Source: Linnemannia elongata (taxonomy: Eukaryota > Mortierellomycota > Mortierellomycetes > Mortierellales > Mortierellaceae). Taken from it: a stretch of DNA of 64,000 nucleotides. The notes beneath the pieces were generated by a model. The model was given only the letters and a program-made list of their open reading frames with translations. It did no database searches and was not told the origin of the DNA. The stretch is from assembly GCA_036320915.1 (NCBI GenBank), contig JAXBDG010000008.1:62001-126000 (forward strand), in the 5' to 3' direction. Position numbers and translations under genes: made by a program. This document shows positions 21,907-34,339 of the stretch, one piece after another (position 1 is the first letter of the stretch; each line of letters begins with the position of its first letter).

Positions 21907-24860
21907 ATGCACGCCTCATTCAGAGCCACCAAAGGCAAGTCTTCTTTTCTTTGTTCTTGTTATACACACAGGATACACGGAACATCAACAACAACCAGGA
22001 AGCGGCAGGAAGAGAACACCAACGTCGGGTGTCATCTAGACGTGGCTCGTTCATTCCCTTTTTGAAGAACGATCCCCGCACTCACTTGCCTTCTTTACGC
22101 CCAAACAACCAACTTGTCTGGAGTAAACTATATTGCCCCTCTCGAGCCACTTCTTTGTCGATTCACAAATAACAATACAGCAACACCAACATCAATGATA
22201 ATTCAATGGAGAACCAAGCCTGGCAGGCTAGGGGATAACTAACACTCACGACGTATCCCTCTCGGCCCAACAACACGTCCAAGGATAATTATATTGCCTT
22301 TCGGATCCCGTCTTCTCCCTTCACTGGTTTTTTTTACCCCAAGACTTTTCCTTTGCTCACTCATTCAAATCATTCAGTCTGAAAGAAAAGCCTTCAGGGT
22401 GCTTTCTTCTATCTCCTTGACATACGGAACCAGCGACGAAACTGTTACCTTCTGTTGAAGGCTTTTTTTTTTTTTTTTCCTTTTCTCGAACCCCCCCCCC
22501 CCCCCCCTTTTCTCCCTTACTTTCCTCGAGCCACTCACCTCCCTTCGTGACTTTACCCACGCTCAGGAAATGAGTTACTCTTCGGACACCAACTCACCCG
22601 CGTGAACCGTTCTTGGCCTTTTCAGCTTTTTTTCTTCTTGTCCCCGAGCGTCAAACTAACCTGGTGCTTTGTCTCCATTTTGCATGATTGGATGAATGGT
22701 TTTGCGTTTGTATTCAAATAAAACAAAATAGTCGCTCAGCGCATGTTCAGCACTATCCCCAAGGGTACTGGTTATGATAAGACCATCAAGAACATGTTGA
22801 TCAACAAGAACACAAAGGTCGTCTGCCAGGGATTCACCGGCAAGCAGGTAAACTAGAAGGCACATGGTATTACGAATGAACAAAGCAACAGGGGGAATCA
22901 GGGAAGGAGGAGGAAAGAGGGAGTATGAACTGTTACGATTGTCCTTACTGGATCTATGACGGATGGGCGCGAAAGGAAAAAAAAAAAAACAGACCGCAGG
23001 AATGAAAACAAGGAGGACAAAGGATAACTCGACATCAGCATGTTGGTGAGAGTGACGAAAGGAGAAAAAGAAGCATGGAAGCATGAGGATAAATGCCGAG
23101 GGAGGAACGATATATATGAACACCGTTGAACGAGGGCGCGCTTCCATCGGATTTAATGAAGTTCACAAGCACAAAGAGGAAGCGTCCCTGGACTACAATG
23201 GAGCATCAGGACGCAACGACAGGATCCCGCGACGAATTGTTACACCACAATTGTAGTCAGCGTCGATAAGCGTACTATGTCAAGTAGTGGACAATGAAAT
23301 GGGCTTCCCACAGTCTTCCTTTCTTTCTTTATCCCCAAAAAAAGAAAATGGACGTGTGAGAGCCATGGTGTCCCACCACGTTGTTAAATCGCTCCCGCTT
23401 GCTCGTCTATCGGTTTTCTGTCTCTCCTTTCTCTTTTTTGCCGAAAATTTTATATGGTGATGGATAAGAGGAACAACTGGCCTCACACCAAATCGTAGAA
23501 GCAGTAAGGAGGAAGGCATTATTCGACCATCGACAAACGATTGTGTTTGTTTGTGCACCGGATCACGGATAAAACATAAACGGAGCAGCCGGTTATCGAA
23601 TGGACGATCCTCTCCTCATTCGAACCCACAGATAGTTAACACACCTTAACATGCACGTTCAATGACAAATAGGGTACTTTCCATTCTAAGCAGGCGATTG
23701 AGTACGGCACCAACATGGTCGGAGGTGTCTCGCCCAAGAAGGGCGGTCAGACCCACTTGGGTCTCCCCGTCTTCAACACTATCGCTGATGCTGCCCGTGA
23801 GGTCAAGCCCGATGCCTCGGTCATCTATGTCCCCCCACCTATGGCTGCTGGTGCTATCATGGAAGCCATAGAGGCCGAGATCCCCTTGGTTGTTGCCATC
23901 ACCGAGGGAATTCCCCAGCAGGACATGGTTCGCGTACGTACTCATATCATTTCTTGCATAGTTATTTTTTTTTATATGTGTGTGATGGATGTTGCTCACG
24001 CGTTTTCATATTTTGCTTCAAAACGATGGTGGCTCATGGGATGTAGGTTGTCCGTGCTTTGAAGACTCAGGATAAGACTCGCTTGATTGGACCCAATTGC
24101 CCTGGTATTATTGCCCCCGACGCCTGCAAGATCGGCATTATGCCCGGCCACATCCACAAGGTTGGAAAGATCGGTACGTATTTTATGTAATTGATGTAAT
24201 TGGGGATCTCGACACGAGTCATGCAATGAGGTGTTTCCATGACAACGACTTTCAAGTGAGGATATATCAGGTGTCATTAGGAGCCATGAAACTAGTGGAT
24301 TCAAGAAAGTGCTTCTAGTAAAGACATTAAAACATGGTATGCATTGTGGAGACCATCGAATGACTCCTTAACGAACGAGTATATTATTATCCGTCGGACT
24401 AATAGGTATCGTGTCGCGATCAGGTACGCTTACATATGAGGCTGTGAACCAGACGACCCAGGTCGGCCTTGGCCAGTCTCTTTGCGTTGGTATCGGTGGC
24501 GATCCTTTCAACGGAACCAACTTTATCGACTGCTTGACGCTGTTCTTGGACGATCCCAACACGGAGGGTATTATTATGATTGGAGAGATTGGAGGCAGTG
24601 CGGAGGAGGAGGCAGCCGAGTTTTTGAAGAAGTACAACTTGACGCGTGAGCAGCCCAAACCTGTTGTGTCGTTTATTGCAGGCCGTACGGCCCCTCCTGG
24701 TCGCCGTATGGGCCATGCTGGAGCTATTATTGCTGGAGGCAAGGGAGGCGCAGATGACAAGATCAAGGCCCTGGAGGGTGCAGGAGTTATTGTTTCGCAG
24801 TCGCCTGCCAAGCTGGGCGTTCTTATGCGCGCCGCCATGGAGAAGGCAGGCCTTGTTTAA
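21907..24860 (+). CDS. LSC1: Succinyl-CoA ligase (synthetase) alpha subunit, mitochondrial
   Basis: TCA-cycle enzyme that makes succinate and nucleoside triphosphate from succinyl-CoA in the mitochondrial matrix, as a dimer with the beta subunit. Five exons: 21907-21934, 22732-22847, 23673-23933, 24047-24173, 24406-24860; 328 residues, normal for the family. Exon 1 encodes MHASFRATK and, after splicing, [12 protein letters not shown], a short basic presequence. Next come the CoA-binding GFTGKQGTFHS (split by intron 2), [44 protein letters not shown] and [13 protein letters not shown]. His281 in [10 protein letters not shown] is the phosphohistidine. Intron 1 appears to use a GC donor (AAAG|GCAAGT), because no GT donor fits the phase. 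Introns 1 and 2 are about 800 nt each. AATAAA lies at 24922-24927. Confidence 0.95.
22491..22507. repeat. Poly-C run in intron 1 of LSC1
   Basis: Seventeen consecutive C inside the first intron, preceded by a T homopolymer. Length should be treated as approximate in any assembly. Confidence 0.8.
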
Positions 24861-24922
24861 ACAAAGTCGAAGGTTCTCATTTACATATTGTTCATTTTTT
24901 TTAACCTTACAAGCAACGCACA

Positions 24923-24960
<38 letters not shown>

Positions 24961-26048
24961 GCCGTTTTTTTTTTCTTGGCTCAGCATTACCCCTCTTCTT
25001 TCAGTCCTGAGTATCCACTTTAATGAGAGTCAATGGTTTTATAAAAAAAAAAAAGGGTTTACTTCTCAAAAAGAGTTTGTTCCTCGTGGGCGTGCGTCGG
25101 TGAATGAGGGAGTTTGACTATATGGATGTAATTATTACTTCTGAATAATGCGATGTGAATTCAAAAAGAAAAAAAAGAAAAAAAAAGAAAAAGGCCCTTT
25201 GGCCTGTTTTGGGCTGGATGTCCTGATCGAATTCCTCTCCTCATCGTCCTCACCTCATTCCTTCTATCCCTTCGAAGTAAAATACAACAGCACAACATAC
25301 CCTCGATGAACAGCCTATCGATTCGAATCGAGCTGGGCCAATGAGGGAGCACGACCGAGCAAGAGCGATGTTGGGACGGGAGTGGTAGTAGAGTCGAGTT
25401 GAGGTAATCGAGTCCAGTGGACCTTTTCATTATCTCCTTCTGCTTCCCTATTTCCTATTTCCTTTTTTTTTTTTTTTTTTTTTTTCTCCTTCACACTCTC
25501 TCCCTCTCTCCTTTATCTCTTCTCATCACACCCTCCTCCTCTTCCAACAACAGCAACAACAACACCCTCCGTCATCGCATTCATTCTTTCATTCATTCAT
25601 TTATTCATTCATTCTTTCATTTATTCGCTCACTCCCTCCTTCCCTCTTCCTTTCTCTGTTACATAACTCACTCACTCACTCGCGTGTGCCCTTGGTTCTT
25701 GAACTTAACCGTGTGTCTGTGGAAGTTCTCTCCTTCCTTGCCCTCTTTGCCTGACACTCCGCCCTTCAATTGCTCTTCTTTTATTGTTCTTTCCCTTTCG
25801 ATTACCACTTTCTACTTCTTTCTTCTTTCTTTGCCTTTCCTCCCCTTTCCTTCATACCTTTGCACCTTCTTGCTCCTCCTTCCTCCTCTTACTTTCTGTT
25901 TATCTTCACACTCTGTTCGTTTCTTTTTTTCTTTCCCGCCTTCTCACAAATAATCACCCCCTCCTTCTTTCACTTCACCCCTCTCCTCCTCTCTCTTCCT
26001 CTCACTTCACCCCTCCCAAACAAACAACAACAACAACAACAACAAAAA
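24861..26048. other. Spacer with leader of the coiled-coil gene
   Basis: Contains the LSC1 3' UTR and poly-A tract, then from about 25440 a long pyrimidine-rich and ATTC-repeat tract ending in (CAA)n directly before the ATG at 26049. Long open frames at 25417-25953 are this biased leader, not a gene. Confidence 0.6.
24922..24927 (+). terminator. Putative polyadenylation signal of LSC1
   Basis: AATAAA 62 nt after the stop codon, running straight into a 33-nt genomic poly-A tract (24925-24957). Confidence 0.55.
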
Positions 26049-29000
26049 ATGACGACGCTGACAGCTTCGCTGACAACACCAGCCTCACACCTCCACCACC
26101 AACACTCCTCAACACCCACTCCCCTCTCCTCAGCCTCACGTTCAAACACCTCGACTAGCTTCGCAACCTCTTCCACTCAAGCTACTACTACTACCACCTC
26201 AGCAACTACACCAGGGACACCAGGAACCCTTGAAGACACCCGTTCTTATTCAACAGCGCATACGACAAATACAACGACAACGACAACGACAACAGTGATC
26301 CCGCTTTCGGATCGCATCCGAGCAGCAGAGCATCGATTCACAGCGTTAACACAAAACATTGCACACTTCAGCCCACTAAAGACACAGCTCGACAAACACA
26401 ACTTGACGATCGAGCGAATTGAATCTGACATTAAGAAGAAGACTGCCCACCTCCAAGCCTGCCAGGACAAGCTGTAAGGAAGGGGAGAATTGATCGAATG
26501 CGCACTTGGGAGACACAACGAGTATTCAGGAGGACATGGCTAGATTGATAAGGATAAGAGAGTGAGTGGGCGAGAGACAGAAAGAGATGGGCTGAACAAG
26601 AGTGAGAAAAATATCAAGGGCAAAAAAAAAATAGATAGATGGAGGGTAGGGAACAAGGAGACAAGGGAGATGGTTCATGGTTGCCAGGTGGACAACCCAT
26701 ATTTTGTTTTCCGTCGTTTTGTTGTATATCGTTCCTTTCTTCGTATCTGTCCCTTCTTCAGGGATAGGGATGGCACGATGCTGCTGCAGGCGATCGCAAA
26801 CAACACCATCGTGCTATTCATTGGCTGTTGCTGCTTTGTTTATGAGGTTGGGGTCGAGGGAAAGGAACGGATGGTTTAAACACTCCGTCAAGATGATATC
26901 ACGCCGTTGTGCACTCTCTCACTTTTCTTTTTGTTTTTTTTCCCATCGGGCCATGCTCGCACGCCCACGCAACCTCATACATACTACTTGCCCGCCGCAT
27001 GCCCAGTGCCCAATGCCCAATTTCCGTCTCCCTCTGCCACACTCACGTACCGTCATTCTAATGCCTCTCTCTCTTTCTATAATTTTAATTGTTTCTTTTA
27101 TGTTAACAGAAAATCAATCTCAAAGAGACCACAGACGTCAGGGCAGGGTAGCCATGTTAGTCTTCACAACCACGCGTCCCTGTCGTCGTCCTCGTCGGAG
27201 GGTGACCATCCATCAGAAGCTGATGTCGTGGCTGCTCAGCGCCAGGCAACCAAGGAGGCCCTGGAAGCCCTCAACGGTCAACTGCTTGCCGCCAAGATCT
27301 TGGTAAGCACTAAGTATCCTCATCTCACCATTTACTGCAATCCTTTGATGTCGATCTTTTTTTTTTTTTTTTTTTTGCAATTGGGTGTTTTGCGTGGAGA
27401 ATTTGGATCGTGGGCACGTTTTGTCGGGTTATTTTATATCTACGCCCATCAGAGATGCGAATTGTATTTTAGTGGCATGTGGGGGTGGGAAGGAATGGAA
27501 ATGACAAGAGTGTTAAGAAGAAAGGGAAACTGGAAGCACATACAGCTGCAATCATTCAGGGTACAAAGAACAAAACACCAAGATGCTTGTTCGATGGGTG
27601 GAAGATGGGTCGACAAGAAGAAGAAGAGGGACATAGAAAGCGCAAGAAGACGAGATGCCGATTTTGATAAGATTGCAAATTTGTATCTTGGTTTGTTCTT
27701 GTTTATCGGACCACCATGGAACCATGAAACTTTCTCGGCGTATTTTTTATTTCTTTTCTTTTCTGCTTTTGCTCTCGTCCCTTGGTTTATTCCACACCTC
27801 GGGTGTCTTGCCTCAATGTGGTCATGTCTGCTATGTCAGGTCTGCTATGTCAGGTCATGCCATGCTATCCCATGGTCATATTGAGCTCTATTTGTTCATC
27901 TGCCTCGAATGGATGTGATGGCTGCAGGATATAATTTAGGAGAGATTGCACGACGAATGGCTCAAGACAGAGGGAGACTTAACTATGGGAAAGAAAGTTG
28001 CATAGAGAAAACAGGGCATTTAGTAGGTTTGTTCTTGGTTCTCTTCTTCTTCGATCGTGTTGTGGTCATTATCGTGATAGAGGCGGTACCCGACCCTTCT
28101 TTTTTTTTTCTCTTTTGTGTTTGGAGATTATACGCTGCGTGATTGAGTGGAGCAAGGAAGGGGTCCATGCTCGATGTTCACACGAAGCGAGAGTAAGCAC
28201 ACGCCATTATTATCCTGCCTCAATATCCCACTCTTCTCTCCACTCAAACAACAACAACAATAATTCCTGCAGTAACAAACACGCCCACATCAAAACGACA
28301 CTAAACAACAACGACAGCCTTTGGCCACTCTTCTTCTCTCCTCATCTCATCTCTTCCCTTCACTTCCCTTTCCTTTTGTTCGTCTCGCACTCTCCCTGAT
28401 GGGCGCGAATACCAGGGTTTACGGAGGATGAGTAATGAAGGACCGATGGCGCGTTTTTCCTTTATCGTCGCGGAGGACACGATTGACCGATTGAAACTGA
28501 GATTCGGGGGGGTTTTTTTTTATACCTCTTCCTCCTCTGTCTCGGTGTTTCCCTGCACATGACAGCCTAATCAACCGGCGGGCGGGAGTGCAAACCTTAG
28601 GGGGAGGGATGATACGTGTGAGAGAAAGAGTTGAGTTCAGAGAGTTGTGCTGTATTGTAGTAAGAAAGTTGGTAATGGAGAATGAGAGGGATAGAAAAAA
28701 GAGTAGCCAATCGGATGCCAACCCTTCGATTCTGCATTGGAAATGTGCTTTTTACTCGATGGGCAAATGGCATCTCGTCCCTCCTCTTCTTGTCTGGTCA
28801 TGAACCGGTACTTCAGGGAAACAGAAGGAGAGGGTGTTGCTTATGCCTTGTTTTCTTCTTCTTGAGAATGGGGTAACGGGATGGCATGAAGAGGGGGATG
28901 CAATTGTATCAATACAAACGGGGACTTCGTTTTGCCGGAAGAGAGTGAACTTGTTCTTCTTGGAGTGAAGAAAGGAGTGTTATCATCGGGGACATATCCT

Positions 29001-29652
29001 TATTCGCTTTGCATTGCTTACATTTACCCTGAACGAACGAATGAATGGATATCTACAACACAGTCGATCCCTGCGGTCGCTGTCCCTTTTTTAACGCGGA
29101 AAAAAGGGCCTCACCCACACGCCTCATCCAAACTCACGCCCTTTCGCTCTCCCTCATATTATTATTGTATGCAGCAGCCCTTTGGCCAATTCAATCATGT
29201 CATGACGCTAACTATTATACAATTGTTTACAATCATCTTATCTCTTAGCATATTGGTCTTACCCGACAAGTCGCACAGTACTTTGAAAGCAGAGGCGAGC
29301 TCCAGACACTCCTCGAAGAGGTAATAATCTACTCATTCGAAGTGGTGGTTGTTGGTATCCATTAACTTCACGCACAACTCAAGCCATTATCGCGCAGCTG
29401 TACCAGCTAAGGCTATTGTTCTCTGCATGGATTTTCGTTTTCTTCTTTCCCCTCTGCCGCCTTTCAAGTGGTCGACAAAGGGTGCTCATTTGTCTCCCTG
29501 TGTCCTTGCTAACCCAACTCTTCCCTGCCTTCTGCTCACTCACCTTGCTCATATCTGATCGTCCCCCTTTACCCTCCTCTTCACCCAATCGTCGCACAGA
29601 TCTTTTCCGGATCCACTCCTGGTAGGGGTTTTTCTTGTTTTAGATCTCTCAT

Positions 29653-29688
<36 letters not shown>

Positions 29689-31250
29689 GACGCGAATGAG
29701 AACTTTGAAGAACGAATAACAAATGGAGGTCATGTAAACAAACTAACCTGTGTTACCTGTATGTGTGATAATAGAGCACCCAAGCGAGGATGCTTTGGAA
29801 CAGGAACTGGAGCAGATCACCACAGACATCACCAAGGTACACTCACACAACGCCACTCACAACGATACCATCACAACTCTTCACAGAATTACAAGCAACG
29901 GTTCAACCTATTTACAGAACAGGACAAAGTTTTTCATATGTGAAGCACTCGGCTAACTCAACTTTTCCAAAATGATATAGGTGAAGGCGGATTTCGAGAG
30001 GCATAGAGCAGCAAAGAACGAGTTCAAGGAGATTCGACGCTACGTAGATATCTGGAATGACTCGATTGAGAAGCAGATTGCGACTAATCCCAAGGATGCT
30101 TCCAAGCCTCTGAAGAAGCTCGTTCCCTTTTTCTCTGGCCCCAGTACGTCTTATCAGTCTATCGTGTGTGTCAAGTTTTGGTGTGTGCGTTCATGGCTCA
30201 TACTTTTTTCTGTTGGATATCTTTCTGACCTCTTGGACTTTGCTCAATATGAAAATAGAGCCACCGTCATATACAAAGGTGGCCGATGCACATATGGTGA
30301 CGGCGCGAGGACTGGTCCCGACTCTGGATGACATTGGAATGTTGTCAGATATCAAGATGGACACAGTGAACGACACGTCGAGCGAGTTGATCATCTACAC
30401 GGCGAAATTCAAGGATTGCTACAACTCGCTCTCACATACATTGGAGGTCCTGCACAAGAAGAGTCGGGTGCTGAAGAAGAGGAAGAACCAATGCATAGAA
30501 AAATTGTTCTCGGAACGGTGTCGGATCTTTTCGGTGGAGTTGCAGGCGCACTACCGGAGTATTGGCGAGAGTCTTGCCGGTGGGTCTGGATCAATAGCAG
30601 GCGAAAGCAGTACTATGGATAGTTCTGGTGCTGGAACAGGAGTCATTTCGTCCTCAATTGGAGCCACGACGACGTTATCGAGTGGACGGTTGTTGATGCA
30701 TCGGCAGCATGTGGAAGGCAACATGGACGCATATTCGTCCGAGGGGAGCTCACTTGGAGGACACCATTCTCAGGAGCTTCTGTTGGATACCGAGGAACTC
30801 CCGTCTTATTTCCAACACCAGCAATCAACACCACACAACCATCAGCAGCAGTTGCATAGGAGGACAGGTTCGCTAGGATCGCCTGCTCATTCTTCATCGG
30901 CTTCGTCTTCGATCTCGTTGAACTCACCCTATCCTGGAGTTGCTGTTGGAGCGACGATGCTGGACAGCCCGCCTGATTATGTCCGGGATGAGTCTGCTGC
31001 TGCCATGACGAACTCTACATACACGGCGATGGATATGGGTGGACCTGTGGCCATCGCGACAGAGGATGAGGAGGATGCGTTGTTCAGAGCGTATCGCCAG
31101 AGGTATGATACCCGAGAGCGCCAGAACTCTGATCCAAGGTCTAGACCCATGACGACAACGACGACACGGTCAAGGGCAGGAACGGGTTCGTTGGACACAC
31201 CACCTGGGTATGACGAGACGCGCTATCATACCGTCGTTGACCCCGTTTAG
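26049..31250 (+). CDS. Coiled-coil protein with PY motifs, unknown family
   Basis: Not recognised as a named family. Exons 26049-26473, 27110-27302, 29249-29320, 29600-29621, 29775-29836, 29981-30143, 30259-31250 keep phase throughout and give 642 residues. After a Ser/Thr/His-rich N-terminus come helical regions: about residues 95-140 (SDRIRAAEHRFTALTQNIAH), 180-310 (EALEALNGQLLAAKIL, QVAQYFESRGELQTLLEE) and 315-430 (LKDCYNSL-like, KKSRVLKKRKNQCIEKLF). The C-terminal 200 residues are disordered Ser/Gly-rich. Four PY-type motifs occur: PPSY (314-317), LPSY (493-496), PPDY (550-553) and PPGY (627-630). Such motifs bind WW domains of Rsp5/NEDD4-type ubiquitin ligases. Intron 2 is 1946 nt and exon 4 is 22 nt, both unusual. 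An adaptor role is inference. Confidence 0.75.
29657..29697. repeat. Poly-T tract (41 nt) in intron
   Basis: Forty-one T in the intron that follows the 22-nt exon 4 of the PY-motif gene. The tract is strand-consistent with a pyrimidine tract but lies 76 nt from the acceptor. Confidence 0.85.
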
Positions 31251-31792
31251 ATAACGACCCAATTTATTCCTTTTCGGTTATGGTTGTTAATGGTTTGTTT
31301 CATTAAAAGCGACATCGCTCTTTGCATTGTAAAAGATGTACTGCCCCAAGAGTGGTTGTGTAATGTATGGGTCATCCGAGTAGGCCAGGTCGTATTTTGG
31401 AGTTTCGTGGCTGTACGTCCAGTGAGTGTGGTATGGGAAGGGTAGGGTTTGTGGAGACCGGGATCTAAAAAAAATAAATCAGGACGGTAAGTGGGTCACA
31501 CGGACTCTGCACCAAAACGGCTTTGTCAGCTCGGTTCTAACAACATGTACAGTGTATACGAGTAGACGCAGCATGTATAATATCGATCGTATACAAAAAA
31601 CCTAGCGGAGAATACTTTTTTCTCAATACAGTCGTCATTCTATCTCCAAGATTAGATGAAAGGGTCAGTTCATGGGGCCGGGCTCCTAAAATGGAGGGAT
31701 GACCTCTTTCGTTCTTTTTTATTTTTCTTTTGCTTGGCTTTTGGCTTTGGGTTGTAGTCGTATGATGATGATGATGATAATAGCGTTCATGC

Positions 31793-31793
<1 letters not shown>

Positions 31794-31834
<41 letters not shown>
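31794..31834. repeat. Poly-A tract (about 41 nt)
   Basis: Uninterrupted A homopolymer in intergenic DNA. No target-site duplication or element body is visible around it. Confidence 0.85.
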
Positions 31835-31835
<1 letters not shown>

Positions 31836-34052
31836 CGACTGGGCTATGCTGAGGTTGAACTGCGGCTGTGGTCATTATGTACAGTGCGCACCGGTATAGG
31901 TTCTTGATGGAGATCGATCGGACGATGTTATTCGAGCACATTCATTGGTCATTATTTGGTTTTGGTGTGTTGGACTTTGGTGTGGTGTGTTGGACTTTGA
32001 ACAAGCACCAGACTTCTCTCCGAAAATGTGTCTTGATGGATTGCTCTGACACGTCAGGACCCGCGGAGAAAGTTGCTTGCGATGTTCAGATCTTGTGTGC
32101 TCAATTGGAGGGAAGAGAAGGATAGATGGAGATGAACGAGAGATAGTGGAGAGGCGACAAAGTAGATGGACCCTGAACGAATTGACCGCCTGCAAAGAAC
32201 TACGAAGAACGCAACAAACAGGAAAGAAGGAAAAGTTATGTCGTACAGAAATGGACCCTTTTACTTGTCCTATGTGTATTGGACAATCAAGGAACAATTT
32301 CTCATGTGCACTCCCTCCCGCCCCTATGTCTCGTTTGCAGCGAAATGGTCATCTTGTGAATTCACTTCCCCTGGTTGCTTGGACCATCGTCAAAACCACA
32401 CTCAGAAAGGAGTTACAATATGAAAAAGGAATGAGAAGAGGGGTGGGCAGAAACATTGTTCATGCAATTGTACTCAGCTGATGATAGCCTTGGTGCTACT
32501 GCTCCACTCAATACGCTTTCTACAATAAAGGGTGGCGCATTCTCATAGGTCCCGGTTCCTTGTAGCTATTTCTCCTACACATTGCATACCTTTTTGTACG
32601 AGGAAGGAGTGAGAGTGAGAGAGATAGAACGGCCAGAGTCAGAGTCAGAGCCAGAGAATGACGAGGTGGTCCAGACTCCTCATTATCAGAGCTTTTTATT
32701 ACTTTATCTACTTGGGAAACAAGGAGAATACAACAAATGGTCAGAGACCGGACAAGAAAATCGTCAAGAACGACAACGCTATTTGCTTGCCATTATCACC
32801 CATTGCTGTTATGCTGTATAATCAACTCATCTCATGATGGGTTGAATATGAGAGATGATAGACAAGTAGATTGTGAAGGAGGCGCATGAAAAATGACGAG
32901 ATGGATTGGACCCGTGAAAGTTAGAGGAAGAACATGATGGCGCATGAAAAACAGTATACGTGAGATAAGTAGATTGGCGATGGATAAGAGTGAGCCCCTC
33001 CCATTCTATCCCTATTTTTCCTTCGTTGTTTCCCCCCTCTCTCCATTGTCAATGTACACACTACAGACACATATGATGTCCGTATCGCTTGCATGCCCAT
33101 CCACATCCACATCCACAGACAATCATCACCGAGCGTCACCTCTGGTCTCAACCATCAGTGACGACGTTGTTTGTCTCGCTTTTTTGATCAAAACGTTCGG
33201 GACGATTGATCTTCGATTTCTTCATTCTTTGATTTAATCACTAATGAGCGAGGCCACGGAAGGCACGGGTGTGGAGATGTGCACGGGTGCAGAAGGCGGA
33301 TGTTTCCAAAACGGAAACAACAAAAATATACTGGAACTCGGGCCATTTGTTCGGGGCGGTGCCCATTTGTTGGGACTCGCAAGGGGAAGGGGAAAGTCAA
33401 TTAAGGAAGATATAATGGAAGGTACCGACAATCACCGTCAATTTGTGAAAGAAAAAGGAAAGGCCCCATGAGCGGGATGGAAAGTGACCAGAATGGAAGA
33501 AGAACAAGAGAACAATTGTCATTTAAAGTGGAATGGTCCGGAGGAGACCAAAGGACCGGGGGAATCTATCCCACCAAGGTCTTGTTCGTGTTCATATTCG
33601 TACTCATGTCACAAGCAAGCACGCACGGTGGAAAGGTATCAGTCTGCTGGGTGCATTAGAACAAATAATCATGAGGAAAAGGGTAGAATTGACAATACAG
33701 AGGGAGAGGATGAATAACAAGAGTATGGAAGTAGCCATATGACTTATGCTAGGAGCAGCAGGCAGGGAAGTAAGCAACAGGCTCATAGTCCGTCAGTCAG
33801 TCTGTCCGTCTCCTCTCCGAGGGAGGGGAAGAATTGACCCCATTTGGACGCCTTGAGGAAAGGTACATGTTATGGCGATGGGGTATCGGACAGGTTGGTC
33901 TTGTGACCAAAGGTAGAGGGAGGGAAACAGAACGAAGAGAAGACAAAGGAAAGAAGAACGGAGAGCAATCGATCCTGGGATGTCTACTTCTTCCCCTTCC
34001 TTATCTCTCGCTCTCTCTCCACTGTACTTACTATCCACACTCTTCGATTCCT

Positions 34053-34059
34053 TATAAAA
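34053..34059 (+). promoter_or_regulatory. Putative TATA box of the WD40 gene
   Basis: TATAAAA on the plus strand, 287 nt upstream of the ATG at 34340. A CT-rich then CAA-rich leader lies between them, as at other genes in the window. Confidence 0.5.
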
Positions 34060-34339
34060 ACGACGCGCACACACCTCTGTTCTTGTTCTTTTTTTCTTTT
34101 TTTTTATTGACTCATCCACCCTTCTTCATTCATTCACCTTCTCACACTACTTTCTCATCAATCTATTTCTACCCAAGTTACTTCTCCTCAACTCAACTCA
34201 ACTCAACTGCACCTCAACAAAGCTCATTCAAACAACCCTCACTTCTCTTCCCCTCTTTGGACCCAACCAACACCCTTTCCTATATCCAACAAACAACACA
34301 ACACACGACAACAAAGACAACAATAACAATAACAAAGAG

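Larger units (their letters stand above)
31251..34339. other. Large spacer, no gene seen
   Basis: About 3.1 kb between two plus-strand genes. It includes AATAAA at 31473-31478, a 41-nt poly-A at 31794-31834, and scattered short frames without protein-like composition (for example 32166-32423, 33244-33471). From about 34000 it becomes the promoter and CAA-rich leader of the WD40 gene. Confidence 0.55.

Noticed and set aside
23615..23632. Minus-strand GGGTTCGAATG resembling a tRNA B box
   Set aside because: Lacks the closing CC and an upstream A box; lies in an LSC1 intron.
25417..25953. 178-aa plus-strand frame rich in Phe/Ser/Leu
   Set aside because: Pyrimidine-rich leader of the PY-motif gene; no domain and no start context.
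31794..31834. Poly-A as the tail of a retroelement
   Set aside because: No coding remnant or target-site duplication adjacent, and similar tracts occur inside introns.
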